Assembly: GCA_018806985.1 (NCBI GenBank)
Contig: JADANN010000462.1
Coordinates: 1,665,501-1,729,500, forward strand
Origin: Angiostrongylus vasorum
Taxonomy: Eukaryota; Nematoda; Chromadorea; Rhabditida; Metastrongylidae
Length of the DNA stretch: 64,000 bases
Reading direction: 5' to 3'
A program made the translations under genes and the position numbers. Shown piece by piece: positions 12,401 through 24,399 of the stretch. Below the pieces are notes generated by a model. That model saw only the letters and a list, made by a program, of their open reading frames with translations. It was not told the DNA's origin and ran no database searches. How positions within the stretch are numbered: the stretch's first letter is position 1; the number at the start of each line of letters is the position of its first letter.

Positions 12401-15400
12401 GACTTTCCAATTTCGTGATATAGTGCTAACTGGGCGCGCTTGTGCAGTGTAAGACGTCCAGCCATTTTTACAAGACTTCCAAATTCCAAATAAAATAATC
12501 GACTTGAGAAAAAAACAACGGGATGGAATTACCCTTTTGTTCTCTGCCTGCCATAACTTTTCCCGGCACGGTGTGATGTGAATTACAACCACAACGATGG
12601 TGAGATATTCGCAAAATTTGGACCCCCCGCTAGATCGAACCACGATTTCTCTTTCCGGGGCTCGCGCATTACACACTGCACCACGGAGGCCCTTGCTGTA
12701 CGTTGCTCTCATCTAGTTTTCTACCTAACGCTGGCATCAGCAATCACCCGTCAGCGGGATTGATCTGGGGGCCACGAATCGACATTGAGCACAGTTAAGC
12801 TGAGGCTGTAGTCGAATATTAATCTTTTATTTTCTGGCTACTACAAATTTCTTCAGCACGATAGGAATTGTAAAAACGGAGAAATTATAGTGAGCGGAAA
12901 ATAAAAGGTTAACATTGTGATTTACACTACAGACTCAGCTTAACTGGGCTCAATGCCGACGTGGGCTCCCCAGATCAATCCCGCTGACGGGTGATTGCTG
13001 ATGGCAGCGTTAGATAGTATAAAATTAATTCTCAAACATTAAGAAACATGCATATTTGAGAAAAATACTATAGCATATGAACAGTTTGTAAGCGCTTTTA
13101 AAACAGTGAATTATTTCTTCAATTACCCCATAGACCTCGTCGAAAGCAGAGAAAGTAAGGAAGTTTACACAAAAATATCACGTTTCTAGTAGCGGCTGAT
13201 AGACGGACGAAATGAAGGACTTGCATGGCGTGGTGGTGAACGCATTAGCCCCGGAAATGGTAATAGCGTGTTCGGTCCCCATCGCAAACACCAGCGGTGC
13301 GGAGCTTTGCTAATATCTCGGCAACATTGTGGTTATATTTCACATAATAGTCCGCCATCAAAAAAATAGTAGGCAGTAAATAAAAATTGACGACATTATG
13401 ATTTATACCATAGCTTCAGCATAACAAGGTTCATGCCGATTTATGCTGCCAGATCAATCCCATTGGCGAATGATTGCTGATAGCGCCTATAGGCCAATAA
13501 CACGGCTGAGAGACAGGTGAAACGAATGACTCACATTGTGTGGTGGTGAACGCGTTAGCCCCTGGAAAGGGTAATAGCGTGTTCTGTCCCCACCGCAAAC
13601 ACCAGCGGTTCGGAGTTTTGCAAATATCTCAGCATTGTTGTGATTATTACGTTTCTGTTATCCAACTACCGGTATCTGTGGAAAGACTAGAATTTAGCAC
13701 GAAACGAGAAAAATGCCACGCTTTTTTAAGAAAGGTACAAAGCAAGTAAATAAAAAATGAGAACATAAATAAAAATAGAAGCTGCATAATATCATTTTCA
13801 AATGCCTTTCTGATGTCTGTGCTAACTGTAGTACTGTCGAGAATACCCAATGATTGGCACAAAAAAAATTGAGTAGTGACGAAAAAACACGTGATTGTAA
13901 ACCTGTACGACAACCCATGGGAGGACCTCCTTGAATGATCTCGATATGTAGATGCCTATATCAGGCAATGAAGGCAAGCATGAACAATGTCTGAAGAAGA
14001 CGTTTTTTAAAGGATGAGAGTGTAATGGCCGGACGCCATCAAAGATGAAATAAAGACGAGCTCACTTCCTTTGCAGAATCAGAAACGCGGGAAGAAATGA
14101 AATCACGAGAAGGTAGTTTATCAGTATTGTCACACCGGCGAAAAGCCCGAAGCACCTGAATGCTAAATTTTGGACAATAACCTGGACGACCTTAGCAACG
14201 AGAGGGTTGTAACAAAAGCGGATCCCGTTCCTACAGATGTTAAAAGTGGTTCCTGAAGCTGTAGTACATCAGCCTAGTAAGTTTCAAATGACATTACTAA
14301 ACGGTGACGTGAACCTGGAAGGGACCACCATGTATGTTTTCTGGCACGCAGTACAATGTAGAAGAAAGCTTCCGTGCCCAGCTATGACTCATTTGGAAAT
14401 CTAATCAGCAAGCAATTTTGTAAATACGCGATACGGTTTACGTATTCAAATAAAACGTACATTTTAACATGATTCGATACGAAACAAAATGCATTTAAAC
14501 AAATCATTCCGTTTGCGCTATCCCCACTTTGTAGAGCTGTTCGCTAGCTCCATGTTCTAGTTTCTCATCATCTACAACGTTAAACAGACCACTTGCCACT
14601 GAATTTTCAAAACTGATCTGTTTCTCACCATGGACAAGGTAGGTGCAAAATTCTCACCGAAAGACAACGACATTCGAGGAGATGTTTACGAAGAAAGGCA
14701 CGGCTGTGGAGAACGAAGTGAGAAACATGGTAGAGCTAGTGTGGGCAAGGCACTGAATTAAAAAGTAACGCTCGAAAGAACAACATTACTTCGCTTATGA
14801 CCATTGAAACAAACTAATTGCAACTGAATATACTGAATTGCATAGCAAACCTCACAAAAGGAGTCTTCGGTAAGATTGCTGGGAAAATGACTGAAAAGGA
14901 GAAACGCGTCGTCGGTGCCGACGGCGATCAGTAGCACGAAGATGACCAGATTGAGCAGCGGAAAATCCGAGGTGAACAGTGCGTAGAAGGCAAGAGAGCC
15001 TAGAAACAATATGCCAAGATCCAGAACGGTAGCTGGTTTCCTTTACAGAACTTCTCACTTCGTATAACATTCTCCTTTCCAATAGACAACAGCATAACAG
15101 TAAATTCTTATAATTCAAGAAGAAGAGAAGAATTTTTGAAAAATTAGTATTCGATGCAGTTTTCGAAATATAATTTGTAGAGCTCGATAGAATCTATGGC
15201 TATATTCCCGAAGTTCTTAAGCAGGAAAATATGTTTGGCTTACCTTACTAGATGTGAAACTCATCTTAGCGAAAAGGTTAAACAACAGGAATTCGAAGAG
15301 AGAGAGGGGAGAACGATATTTCAGAATTGAGGTATTCTTGCACTCGCAAATGCGTGTGCCCATATTCCTTATTCGTATGCGAACTCCGATTTTCGATTGC

Positions 15401-18400
15401 TACTTCCTAGTATTTGGTACTGTAGAAAGAAATTACGGACCAGTGACACTGAGGGCAAGCACGAGAAAGACGGCGACGGCGTACGACGGCGAGCGGGAGT
15501 GGACAGCGACGACAACGGCGACGACGACGGCCGCCAGCAGCGCCAGAAGCGAATCGGCCATCGCGGCTGGTAAGAGCTTGTCGCGCTTCACGTCCATCGC
15601 CAGACCTGCAGATGCGCAAATGATCACCGAACACCGACAGACAACTGTTATTCTCCTGTCTACATGTTTAATTCATACACTTGATTTCTAACGTTCATTG
15701 TTTTTTGTCATATGGAAATAGTCTGAATGGTATGAAGCGTAGTTGAGGGAGTTAGCTGTGCGCTTTTGGCTATTCGGACGTTTTCAGTGGCCGTTTGTTT
15801 ACTCTGGAACCTATTAAAATAAACTGGTTTCGGAGTTATTGTTCTCGCTTTCACATCACTTCTCTGAGAATGTCAGATCCGCAGGCCTATCAAGCTCCTG
15901 GTCGCATCAGAGCTGGCAAATTGCAAACAGCTTTGCCGGCAGAGCTCATAGTAATCCATGACCTCTGTCGCCTTCAACGATTGACCCGCTAATGACTGTG
16001 CAGGCGAGACAGATATTATCTGTTTCACTAAACACGTAAATGCATGAAAAATGTATCTCTGGTTCATTTAGTTAACTAAACAGTTAAAATGTGTTCGTTG
16101 TTTCCCTCGAAAATAAAGTCCTTCCTCGCTTGAGCGTCAAAAAGTTAATTTTAGACACTAGACTAAAACGATCCAAGTAACCGCGAGAAGCGCAGAGGTT
16201 GGGGGACGTAGTGAGACATGGTCTTCAGTTCGACCCGCATTGGGGGCAACTAAGCCTGCCTCTTACTTGGGGTCGCCAAACTGACACTTGCATGGATAAA
16301 TTCTTTCAGAGACAGGATACTTCCTGCTGTGAAGATCTGAGAACGTTCCAGTCGAGCTGTGCGAGGTTTCCAAGAAGAACCAACCCGAGCAGCATTAAAA
16401 ACCAGTCATTCACGAACGATTTGAATTGGTAACCGTAACCACATTTAAAAGCTTTGTTTGATGACAGAACCGAGCCAAGCAACCGTATAAACAAACTGCC
16501 GGATCTGCACAATGTAGGAATTCTTGCAGTATATTTTTAGAAAATGGTCCTGAAACGATTACAGCTATTAACACGCATGTCAGGCAAAAGAAATCGGATG
16601 GGCTGGTGGAAAGTAGAAAAGTTCCTGACTAGCCAGAATTCTTTAAATTACGTTTTTCATTTTTCTCAACATGTTCGTAAAGTTACCATTGAAGTTTAAT
16701 CAGTGTGCTGACCAGAAGCAACAGGTCCTCCTTAAAGAAAGCAGTGCTTTGCTAAAATTGACCACTCCCAAATTACCGTGTAATCCGGTGGTATTTCGCA
16801 AAGTATGGAAGATGGATTCTGGTTATGAAGAATGACCAAGGACAGCATTATAAAAAGGGGGAGCAAGGAGAGCACTATAAAAGGAGCTCCAAGTAGTTCT
16901 AAACTCTTAACAAACGAACTCGCGGTTCGGTACGAACTAGTTCACATCAACATCCAATTTTCACCAAGAGGCATCCAACTGGTTTCGGCGACTGTTTCAA
17001 TGACACACCTCCAATGGGCTATTACATCACCATTTCAGCAATCTATAGAAAGTCAGTGAGAGATCATTACGAAGTCAGAGCGTTTCAAAGAGTGTTTCGG
17101 TGTGGTGTTCGTTCTCATGCTCGCGCCTACTGGTGGCGAATTGACGAAATGGGCACTGAGTGTGGACGCCGACCCCCGATGAAAGTGAAACTGGATCACG
17201 CACTACGAAACACTCTAACGAAAGTTCGAGTTCGATCGATTTCGCTTCTCTGTAATTTATTACACGCTCTCCAGTTATTGTCTCATAAGGGCCGTGAAAA
17301 AACTTCTGAGATGTCCATTCTTCATAGAACTAGCTTCATGCGGTGTTCGCCTCGTTTCAGGTTAGGAAAACCACATGCATACTGCCTGTGCGTACGTGGA
17401 CTTCGCTAATAATCCATTCATCAGCAAGAAGTCTACGTTGCTGCTAGAAAAAAATCTAAAAAAAAACATTGGTGAACTAAAAAATCTTCAGAAATGGTAT
17501 TAGCGGGTACGACCACTCTAAATACGTTTGACATTTGACAATCTGGACTTTTTGTAACACACACAAGCATTCATTACCTTTTTAAGACGAGCTTCTCTAA
17601 ATTCACGAAGCGTTGGATCGCATCTTCTAGGTCATTATAGCGATCTAAAGTGATGAAAATGTTTTGTGTTGCGTAACCAGTTAGTGTGAACACTGGCAGG
17701 AAGGTGTTCAGATGTAGAGGGCTCGCCGCCAAATCGCGAGGTAGAAGTCGGTAGAACAGGTCGAACATCATCGCCGACGTGCAATTCTGTGGCACATCAG
17801 GACAAGAAGAGCAAGTCTGCTTGCAGGCGATTTTGCAGGAGATCAGCGGTTCGCGGTAAGGAATGCAGAAGGCAACGAGTTCCTTCGCAAATTGCACATC
17901 ACTAGGGCCAAGTTCTGTACAGTTGAAGAGGAAGTTCGGAGAAAGACAAGAAATGAAATTTGCGATACTCCAAATGTTGCGATAAGGTGTGACATCATCG
18001 AATGCGCTGAGTTCCTTGGCGATGTGATCGTGCATCGAACATATCTTTCCGAGGAAATCCAATTGGAAAATCGTTGACAGGTTCGGCACCTCGATCACTA
18101 CTTGGGTGAGGTGGTTCATTAGTGGTATCGGAGAATCGTAACACGGGAATTTGCTGAACGCATTCATCAGCTGGTCTGTCCACGAACGCTTTACTCTTTC
18201 AGGAATACTCGTCGGCGAGGAATCCGTCTCCGATTCTGCCTGAACTAATGGTGGCTGGTTAGCGAAATCGATCCGGTTTGTCGTACGTAGCGTCCGTTGG
18301 AGTTTTTGCCATGCCTGCCGAGTACCAGAGTACTCTGTGTCTTTGGTGTCGAATCCCTGAATAAGGAACAGTTTTGAGTCATGATCACTCCCACATAAAA

Positions 18401-19982
18401 TTTGTTATGAGGTGAAAGGTGAACAGAAAAACCAAAAGAAATGGCAATATTTTGCATCGGTGAACCAGTGTCTACAAATTCCTGTATGGTATGCTCAGTG
18501 AGTTAAAAAAAAGCACAATGGATTGCAAAAAAGAAAAAATTGAAATACCATAGATGAAACAACGAAGATCGTCATAGAAAGTTCAGATAACTAGAGTCGC
18601 AACCTAATAGCTTCTTGAGTGCTGCTTCACATCAACATCTGCAGTACAGCTCCAGATAGAACAGCTCACCTACTGTATTTTTAACGGCTGCGCCTATGTA
18701 ATGCTAACTTTTCATTTGCCACCTACTACAATTTTTCACAGCACAGTATGATGCGAAGCACAACCACAATGACAACGCGTTAACCTGTGGAAAGGGTAAT
18801 AGCGCGTTCGTTCCCCATCGCAGACACCTGCGATCCGGAGTTTTACGAACATCTCGGCATTGTGGTTGTGCCTACATGCTTTTTTTTATTTACGTTTTCC
18901 TTAGCAATCATCTTAGATTCCAACGCTTCATCCAACCACAACTCTTTGGAGGTACTCCTGAAGCCTGAGAGTCTAGCATCGATTAGAACTGGATTAGGGC
19001 AATTTGAAGTATATAACTCAATGATAGTATATGGGAATCTGCCCTAACTAGCCACGTTTGTGCGCAATGGCCTAAATGTTCGCCGTTATCTACTCAGCTC
19101 ATTTAGTCTAGCTCACCCAACTCATTTTTTAAAGCCTTCTATCTTCTGCCGCTCTTCTATTTTCTGAGCGCATTTCTAGAAAAAATATTAAGGAGTAATT
19201 CAACGCAATAGAGAGGTGTTTCGCCATACTGTAGACTCCTCTGCAGCAATTATATTATTTCTGACAAATTCTTACCACTTCTAACAGAACACCAGGTACC
19301 TGCGTACAAAAGACCTTCAGAAAACAAGAATGGGCACGTATAGTGTATTGGCGCTTATCGAAACGTTTTTCACGCAGCGCCGAATTATAAAAAAAGTAGC
19401 TATTCTGGTGCACTCTATGTGTTGTGAAATATGCGCTTATTTTTTTCGCCAATGAGAACTACTCTTTCAAAAGTTCAGTCATCATCACCTGTTCCACCAC
19501 GACCGAGTTAAAGAGGAACACCGCCTCACAAGTTAAGAATTCTGTTGCTATTGCAACCTGAACTGCCGAATACTAAGAAAGAAACTAGAAATCGCTACGA
19601 ATTCGGATGGTGGTGAGATCACCTCTTTTCAAAAACTCACTATTTCAGCATTGGGACTGAGTGTGATCGGATGGAAGAAGAGCACAGTGATCGGTAGTAG
19701 GCCCGTCAGCAGAAGGGCAATGGTGGCCACCAGAAGCGGTCGCCTGTAGAGTAACCTCGAGTAGCCGTGCAATGGCAGCGACATGGGCGACGAACTGCTG
19801 GCGACTGGCCGCCGACGTGGGCGGGCCGGCCGGCGAGCGAGGTGGTCGTCGTCGCGGTGGTCGCCGCCGCGCGAGCTGCTCGGTCGGATCCGCGACCTCG
19901 TGCCGCTGCGACACGGGCACCTGAACGACTTCAACGTGGATTTCATACTAGTCCCATATCCTAGCCAGTAAGAAAGTGACAT
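9439..19982 (-). CDS. Dispatched-family sterol-sensing-domain protein (3' part not resolved)
   Basis: Dispatched proteins are RND-type, 12-pass membrane proteins with a sterol-sensing domain; the animal founder releases lipid-modified Hedgehog, and nematode homologues act in epidermal and glial apical secretion. Exons read on the minus strand: 19982-19641 (first membrane helix 'LLVATIALLLTGLLPITVLF'), 18356-17578 (GFDTKDTEYSGTRQAW, then a cysteine-rich extracellular loop), 15605-15441 (helices 2-3), 14999-14851 (helix 4 with the 'AVGTDDAF' acidic pair), 14752-14658 ('FLTSFSTAVPFF'), 14155-14066 ('RCFGLFAGVTILINYLL'), 10536-10424, 9944-9679 ('VRDLHLPEYNPLQLF') and 9598 to about 9439 ('SFSLATPQDVRKLAG'). 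Most junctions are in phase. One small exon is missing between 17578 and 15605 (the phases do not join; a doubtful open stretch lies at 15,995-15,873), and at least one more between 14066 and 10536. About 720 residues are seen; the family usually exceeds 1,000, so the second sterol-sensing-like half remains to be found to the left. The first ATG has an in-frame stop just upstream. Orthology to che-14 rather than a paralogue is not settled. Confidence 0.85.
11340..11475 (+). repeat. SINE3-like head
   Basis: It contains 'aacgcagtggttggaggtg', the A-box region of the SINE3 family (best in the copy at 52.8-53.0 kb, read on the minus strand). The rest is diverged. It lies in a Dispatched intron. 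Confidence 0.45.
11760..12290 (-). mobile_element. Tc1/mariner-superfamily transposase fragment
   Basis: Read on the minus strand, broken frames give 'LNTHFSGRWMRRRGPHGWPP' followed by 'RIPDLTLCVFF', matching the segment around the second catalytic Asp (PPRSPDLTPLDFF) of this transposase group, and a C-terminal 'LAELVTNGGARIEL'. Stops interrupt the frame and the N-terminal part was not seen. It lies in a Dispatched intron in the same orientation as the gene. Confidence 0.65.
12560..12835 (-). repeat. SINE1 copy, left arm of an inverted pair
   Basis: On the plus strand it reads 'gatattcgcaaaatttgg', then 'atcagcaatcacccgtc' and 'agcgggattgatctgggg', the reverse of the family order. The tRNA-like head lies at about 12,640-12,690, including 'gatcgaaccacgat', a B-box-like motif in reverse. 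Confidence 0.75.
12890..13025 (+). repeat. SINE1 partial copy, right arm of an inverted pair
   Basis: It carries 'cagatcaatcccgctgacgg' at 12,971-12,990 followed by 'gtgattgctgatgg', the exact reverse complement of sequence in the neighbouring copy, plus the 'actcagcttaactggg' block. The spacer between the arms is only about 50 bp. Confidence 0.75.
13215..13350 (+). repeat. SINE1 head-and-body copy
   Basis: It has 'catggcgtggtggtgaacgc' (A-box region), 'gtgttcggtccccatcgc' (B-box region) and 'ttgctaatatctcggc' in the family order. It lies in a Dispatched intron. Confidence 0.8.
13370..13645 (+). repeat. SINE1, long copy
   Basis: It holds both blocks of the family: a 5' block ('ggcagtaaataaa', 'cttcagcataacaagg', 'agatcaatccc') and then the tRNA-like block ('tgtggtggtgaacgcg', 'ttctgtccccaccgc', 'gcaaatatctcagc'). 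It is the third SINE1 copy within about 1 kb in this intron. Confidence 0.8.
18735..18875 (+). repeat. SINE1 copy
   Basis: Landmarks 'gcgcgttcgttccccatc', 'cagacacctgcgatccgg' and 'cgaacatctcggc' are present. It lies in the Dispatched intron between the first two recognised exons. Confidence 0.75.
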
Positions 19983-21054
19983 GGAAGGACGTTCGACGGG
20001 TCAACTTTAGGCGTTAAATTGCTCTAAGGAACGGGAACCTTTTTCTGCGGAACGAGTCGCGATTTGAATACACCAGCAATCTGGCTATACTCCATAACAT
20101 CTCATTTAATGTGCAGAGTTCCACTCCTTTTTATTAAATTCGATTATCTCCACCTTCAAGAACGGTGCTCAAAACATAATGCATGAGGTGCATTGAGCAC
20201 AATGCATACGATGCGAAAATAGTGCGCCCTTCCAAATTTAAACCAACATCTCTCAGGTCAAAATACGCGATTATTCATTGGAATAGAACCCTTAAGAACC
20301 TAAAGACCCAGATCTTTTCCTACGACATTTAAATTGCTTTATTTTCCTAGGAATTAATGTTAACTTCCTGAAGGCGACGACACATGTTTCTTCCAGTTTT
20401 GTCAAGGCTCAATTTCATTAACACGAAAGTAAAAAGAACTACGGAGATTTCGCCCACCAAAAGACGATGTGTATGAAAACTATATGCACACACATGTTTT
20501 TCTACATTTATACTCGTGTATACGATTAAGGCGATGAGGCAACGCCTCTCCAATAAATCTATGGAGTCCTCACAGATTACCCAATAACCGAAGAATGATC
20601 GCCATTTGGCAATAAATCACCTTCGGACGATGAGTCTTAATCACATCACCCTTTCTATTTGTTTCCCTTTGTGCCGTATTCGTCACTCAAGCTCTTTCCT
20701 CAGTTTTTTTCGGATCCAGATTAAAAGAGTTGGGAACGTAGACTCATTCCTTAAAAATTTCGCAGAAAATTTCCAGGTCCATTTCAGCTAAAGCATTCAA
20801 CCACAACAGATGATTTAACACAATGCAGTATGTTTGGGAACAGGAGCCAAGTTAACCACCTCTTTGAGTGACAGAGTAAAAGGATAAAAGGATAGGAATT
20901 GTAGGATACTGATTGATTACTGGAAGAAAATACCACACAGTGATTCTAACAATTATGTATTGCTGAGGCTATTGTAGTTAAAGCGCCGATGAGTATTTCA
21001 CTTGCAACAATCTGAACGCCTTGGTAAATGCTACAGTTTTTTTAAGAAAATTGC
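19983..21054. other. Upstream of the Dispatched gene; nothing recognised
   Basis: No conserved coding sequence, named repeat or clear promoter element was seen in this kilobase. Confidence 0.5.
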
Positions 21055-21175
21055 TGGAACATGGAACCACCACCATGGACAACGACTGCGACGGAAAGAA
21101 ACGAATGCAAAATGTGCTGGGGTCCGTACAACTCGTGAGGACCGACCATCCAAGTATCCAAGTATCAAACTTTAA
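21055..21175 (+). repeat. SINE2-type tail with tandem end
   Basis: It closely matches 2,440-2,550: 'gaaagaaacgaatgc', 'tgtgctggggtccg', 'ctcgtgaggacc', then 'ccaagtatccaagtatc'. The two copies agree over about 100 bp, suggesting recent spread of this end. Confidence 0.6.
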
Positions 21176-21740
21176 GAACATAAGCCCACAAAAAACTATC
21201 ACATCTATTGTTTTCCTCGTACAAATACCATGGAAGTGCAATTTATAGAAGAAAATAGAACAACGAATTTAATTCCTCTTCTAAAGGATTCCTAAAACGC
21301 TATCAACAGTTTGCTGCGTCACCGTTGCGTGAGGATATGAACAGCCGAAGATTTATTTCTCGACACGTTTAGCTAAGCCAATAAGTAGTTGTACATCTCT
21401 AAATACAGGCCAAACTATGAGAAAAGCAATGTCGGAAATAGTCGTCGACAGAGAAGAATTCTGGTAAGAAAATGACAAGCTGCCCTTGATCATCAGTGAG
21501 GAGGCACTGTTGCGGGGACAGCAGTGAGTGAAATGCGTAGAGGAGCGTTGTTGAGAGTCAAAAGAGAGGAATTTTTGTTATGAAAGACCACTTCGATGGA
21601 AATCGTATTGGCAACCGAAAAGCGAATAGCCGTGAAAACGGGCCATCAAACTGCAGATTTAAGAGAACTGCATTCTGAACAAATACCTACAAATGTACTT
21701 TTACTGAACCGACTTTCACTTGACGTCGGCGTGAACAATC

Positions 21741-22020
21741 AGTATATCTGTTTAGATTGTTTAGCTTACACGAGGTTCCGATAGAACTTTTATTCGGCTA
21801 ACTTCTTGACATCTTCGTCTTCCTCAAAGCCAATGCCAACAAAAGGACACCGCCGACCGAGGTTAGTTCCTACGAACAGTGCTCCAAGAATATTCGAGTC
21901 GACGCGACAATGAAGATCGACAACGTGAGAACGACCTACAGTGCATGGAAACGTCGAGACGTTATCCGAGCAAAAGTTATACAGCAACTTCGTGTGAGTC
22001 GAATAATCTAAACAAATATA
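21741..22020. repeat. Inverted-repeat element of about 280 bp
   Basis: The left arm starts with 'atatctgtttagattg' and runs through 'acacgaggtt' to 'ttttattcggctaac'; the right arm reads 'gttatccgagcaaaagtt', 'cttcgtgtgag', 'aataatctaaacaaatat', its imperfect reverse complement over about 60 bp. A 'catcttcgtcttcctc' block next to the left arm also occurs at 1.4 kb. The arms could be ends of a Penelope-like or miniature DNA element; no coding sequence lies between them. Confidence 0.6.
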
Positions 22021-22307
22021 TTCCTTAGAAATATTTCCAACAAACTTCCTACTCTCTCAAGTCAGAACACAAGTCTCAGCCATTTCCAATTACTTATTTG
22101 CAACTTTATGTTCTCTATGAAAGTCATGAACGATACCCATCTTGTCGACGCATGGTGAAACACAGACGCTTGACTTCACAACGAGAACGGCTGGTTTGTA
22201 AGAGAGACGAGCAGATTGCGATGTCTATTTCATCAATAGCCTCTTTCGAAGATGCTTGCACTGTCTTAAGACTTATAATGCATTTACTTTTACCATAATC
22301 CTAGCGA

Positions 22308-22691
22308 TCAAAATGGGTGTCTTTTGACTTCTATAGAAATTTTCTGCGTAAGAAAGATGTGGCTTCTTTCCGTGATGCGCATTAGAGTTCCTTTTTCTAG
22401 TTCGGTGTTGATGTAGTTCCCACATCGCTTAACTATCAAACCCCTTCGCAACAACAAGTCTTGTTGGTTTACACTAAAGGAAAAGCCTACATTCTGGCTG
22501 GTAACGTGTGAAAGACAAAACAGATTTAATGGTACACGGTGATAGGTTTTTAAAATGTTACAGCTCTTCACTGTGGAGGTACTATATTGCGCTTCAGGAT
22601 AAGGAACCATTGGGAAGACACACTCGTCTTCCGTGACATGACACAGAAAACCTATTAACATGATAGCCGAGGAGATTAGTGTGGAAGACAT
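22308..22691 (-). CDS. Possible small secreted protein, 127 aa, unrecognised
   Basis: An uninterrupted minus-strand frame begins with ATG and a plausible signal peptide ('MSSTLISSAIMLIGFLCHV'), then has four further cysteines and a basic C-terminal half ending 'EVKRHPF'. I do not recognise the family. Its upstream end abuts a SINE2 copy, and no 5' splice acceptor was identified. The frame may be a single-exon gene, an exon of a larger gene, or chance. The signal-like N-terminus and length are the only support. Confidence 0.35.
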   Translation of the reverse strand: MSSTLISSAIMLIGFLCHVTEDECVFPMVPYPEAQYSTSTVKSCNILKTYHRVPLNLFCLSHVTSQNVGFSFSVNQQDLLLRRGLIVKRCGNYINTELEKGTLMRITERSHIFLTQKISIEVKRHPF

Positions 22692-22699
22692 AGATAATT

Positions 22700-23085
22700 A
22701 TCTTCTTTATTTTATTTTATACGACCCGTCTTCACGTTTACTATGCGGATCCCAGCATTCTCAAACTAAATTCGTTTCCTCACATCCATCATCCACGGAG
22801 GTCTTCCAACCTTTAGTTGTGGCTTCGGCTGTTGTTTGCCGTTTTTCATTTCATCTTGAGTGTCGTAGAATGCTGGTCAGTCAATTCTCACTGGAGTCCT
22901 GAGATAGCCAGGCTCGATCGTTCCCAATTGGATCGCTGAAAGTGATTTCTTTTCCTGGACAAACCCGGTGTCAATTTCCCGAGCAGTGGTGGAGAAAAAG
23001 CTTGGTGAACTCTGAGCGGGATTGAACCAACACCGTGCTCAAAATGACCTGCATCATTACCACTACGCCAGCCGTCCCCTCTCCC
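22700..23085 (-). repeat. SINE2 copy
   Basis: Read on the minus strand, the head has 'ggcgtagtggtaatgatgc' (A box) near 23,050-23,070 and 'ttggttcaatcccgct' (B box) near 23,015-23,030, then the body with 'gaaatcactttcagcg' and an end near 'gtcgtataaaat'. It is among the better-preserved heads of the family. Confidence 0.8.
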
Positions 23086-23223
23086 ACCTTTGTCAAGACG
23101 GATAACTCTCTCTGTTACTACTCTAGAAACAACGATTTCCCTTCCAAAAATGTCATATCGTCTTGGCATTCTGATTGGAGAAATCTTTATGGAAATGGTT
23201 AGTATATTACTTTTTTCCATCCT

Positions 23224-23553
23224 CTACAATTTTAGAACCCCAATGGTTTCCCTCTCGTTAAGGATTTTTTTGCACCTTCTGTAAAAAGCTTTGTAATCTA
23301 AACTAAGTTGGTGGTCGACTATAATTCGCGCAGCCTCATTTTTGTAGACAATCCTCTCATGGTGGCTTTGAACTCTCTGCTTTTTAGCACTACCGTGAAG
23401 ATGTTCCACGAGCCGATCGCATTCCTTAACGATGTAGTCAATAACGGCATATTTCCATGAACTGGTCGGTAGTGTGAGCAAATCCCATTCTATGATGGCT
23501 TCCAGATATGGTTCCTTTGATTTTTCGGATTTCTGTCTAGTAACAATCAACAA
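23224..23553 (-). pseudogene. Diverged RTE-type LINE fragment (endonuclease-RT linker)
   Basis: The open minus-strand frame has 'EWDLLTLPTSSWKYAV' and 'ECDRLVEHLHGSAKK', which correspond to the linker between endonuclease and reverse transcriptase seen in the RTE copy at 44.1-44.3 kb ('YDRLIQHLHVSAMK'). The flanking endonuclease and RT parts are missing. Divergence from the other copies points to a different RTE lineage. Confidence 0.65.
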
Positions 23554-24399
23554 TGTTCCGACCCCGTGTATAACATTAGACAGCGGCGACAGTAGTTAGG
23601 CCTTTGACTGATTACGGCATGTTCAACTTCGTTGCAGTACTTCTCCACAGGAAAATTATCAAGCTGTTCTCTTCCTGTGCAGGTTTTTCCGAGTTTTTCT
23701 TCTCACAATCGGCATTTAACGGGTGCTGTCCTATAGTTAACCAATGATATCTAATTTATGTTCTCATCTTAATCACCACTTTCTCAATGTGAGTTACCGA
23801 TTCAAGTCTACACGCTTCAGAAGTAGAGGGTCACAGTTTAGCTGTCTTTCTACATTCGTCTTAGTCAGCGGGAATATTACGGAGGCTCTTTCCAAGCATT
23901 TGATAGGACAAATTTTTATTTGGATTTCCATGGCAAAAAAACAGCCAAAAATTTTTCTAAAACCGACCTTCCTTTAATCTCGGTATGACTAATCAACATC
24001 TATTCTTATCAATGAAAGGAAGAATGAAGACGAAGACATGGAACGTTAGCCGAGTAAAGTTATTGATCAACTTAGTGCTAGCTTATTAATGAAAGAATGC
24101 ATGCTGATTATCTCTTCTTACGAACTGCCAGTGTTGAGCTGATGCGATTGTGGTGCACGTTGTCGTTGTTGTTACCGATGTTGCTACTGCTGTGGTTCGA
24201 TGGCTGATGTTTCTGCGACTTCGCCTTCCTTACAGCCTGGACCTCCTGGGCGTATTTTTATGCAACAATAGGCTTATAATTCACTGAAATTTCTCTAGTA
24301 TTAGCGAAGATCATATACTACCCATCATGCTGTTGCGTATGGGACAATCGTGTATTTTTCACGTAGGATAACGAGTGAGACCCACCCAGGTCAAAAATC

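Noticed and set aside
15254..15691. 145-codon plus-strand frame, Arg/Thr/Ala-rich
   Set aside because: It is antisense to a Dispatched membrane exon (15605-15441); the GC-rich codons of that exon keep the opposite frame open.
15873..16067. Minus-strand frame with 'EVMDYYELCRQSC' as a missing Dispatched exon
   Set aside because: The acceptor is good, but the phase does not fit the preceding exon and no donor follows. Kept only as a remark in the gene entry.
19645..19971. Several overlapping Arg/Pro/Ala-rich frames on both strands
   Set aside because: They are shadows of the first Dispatched exon. Only the frame with the hydrophobic helix joins the next exon in phase.
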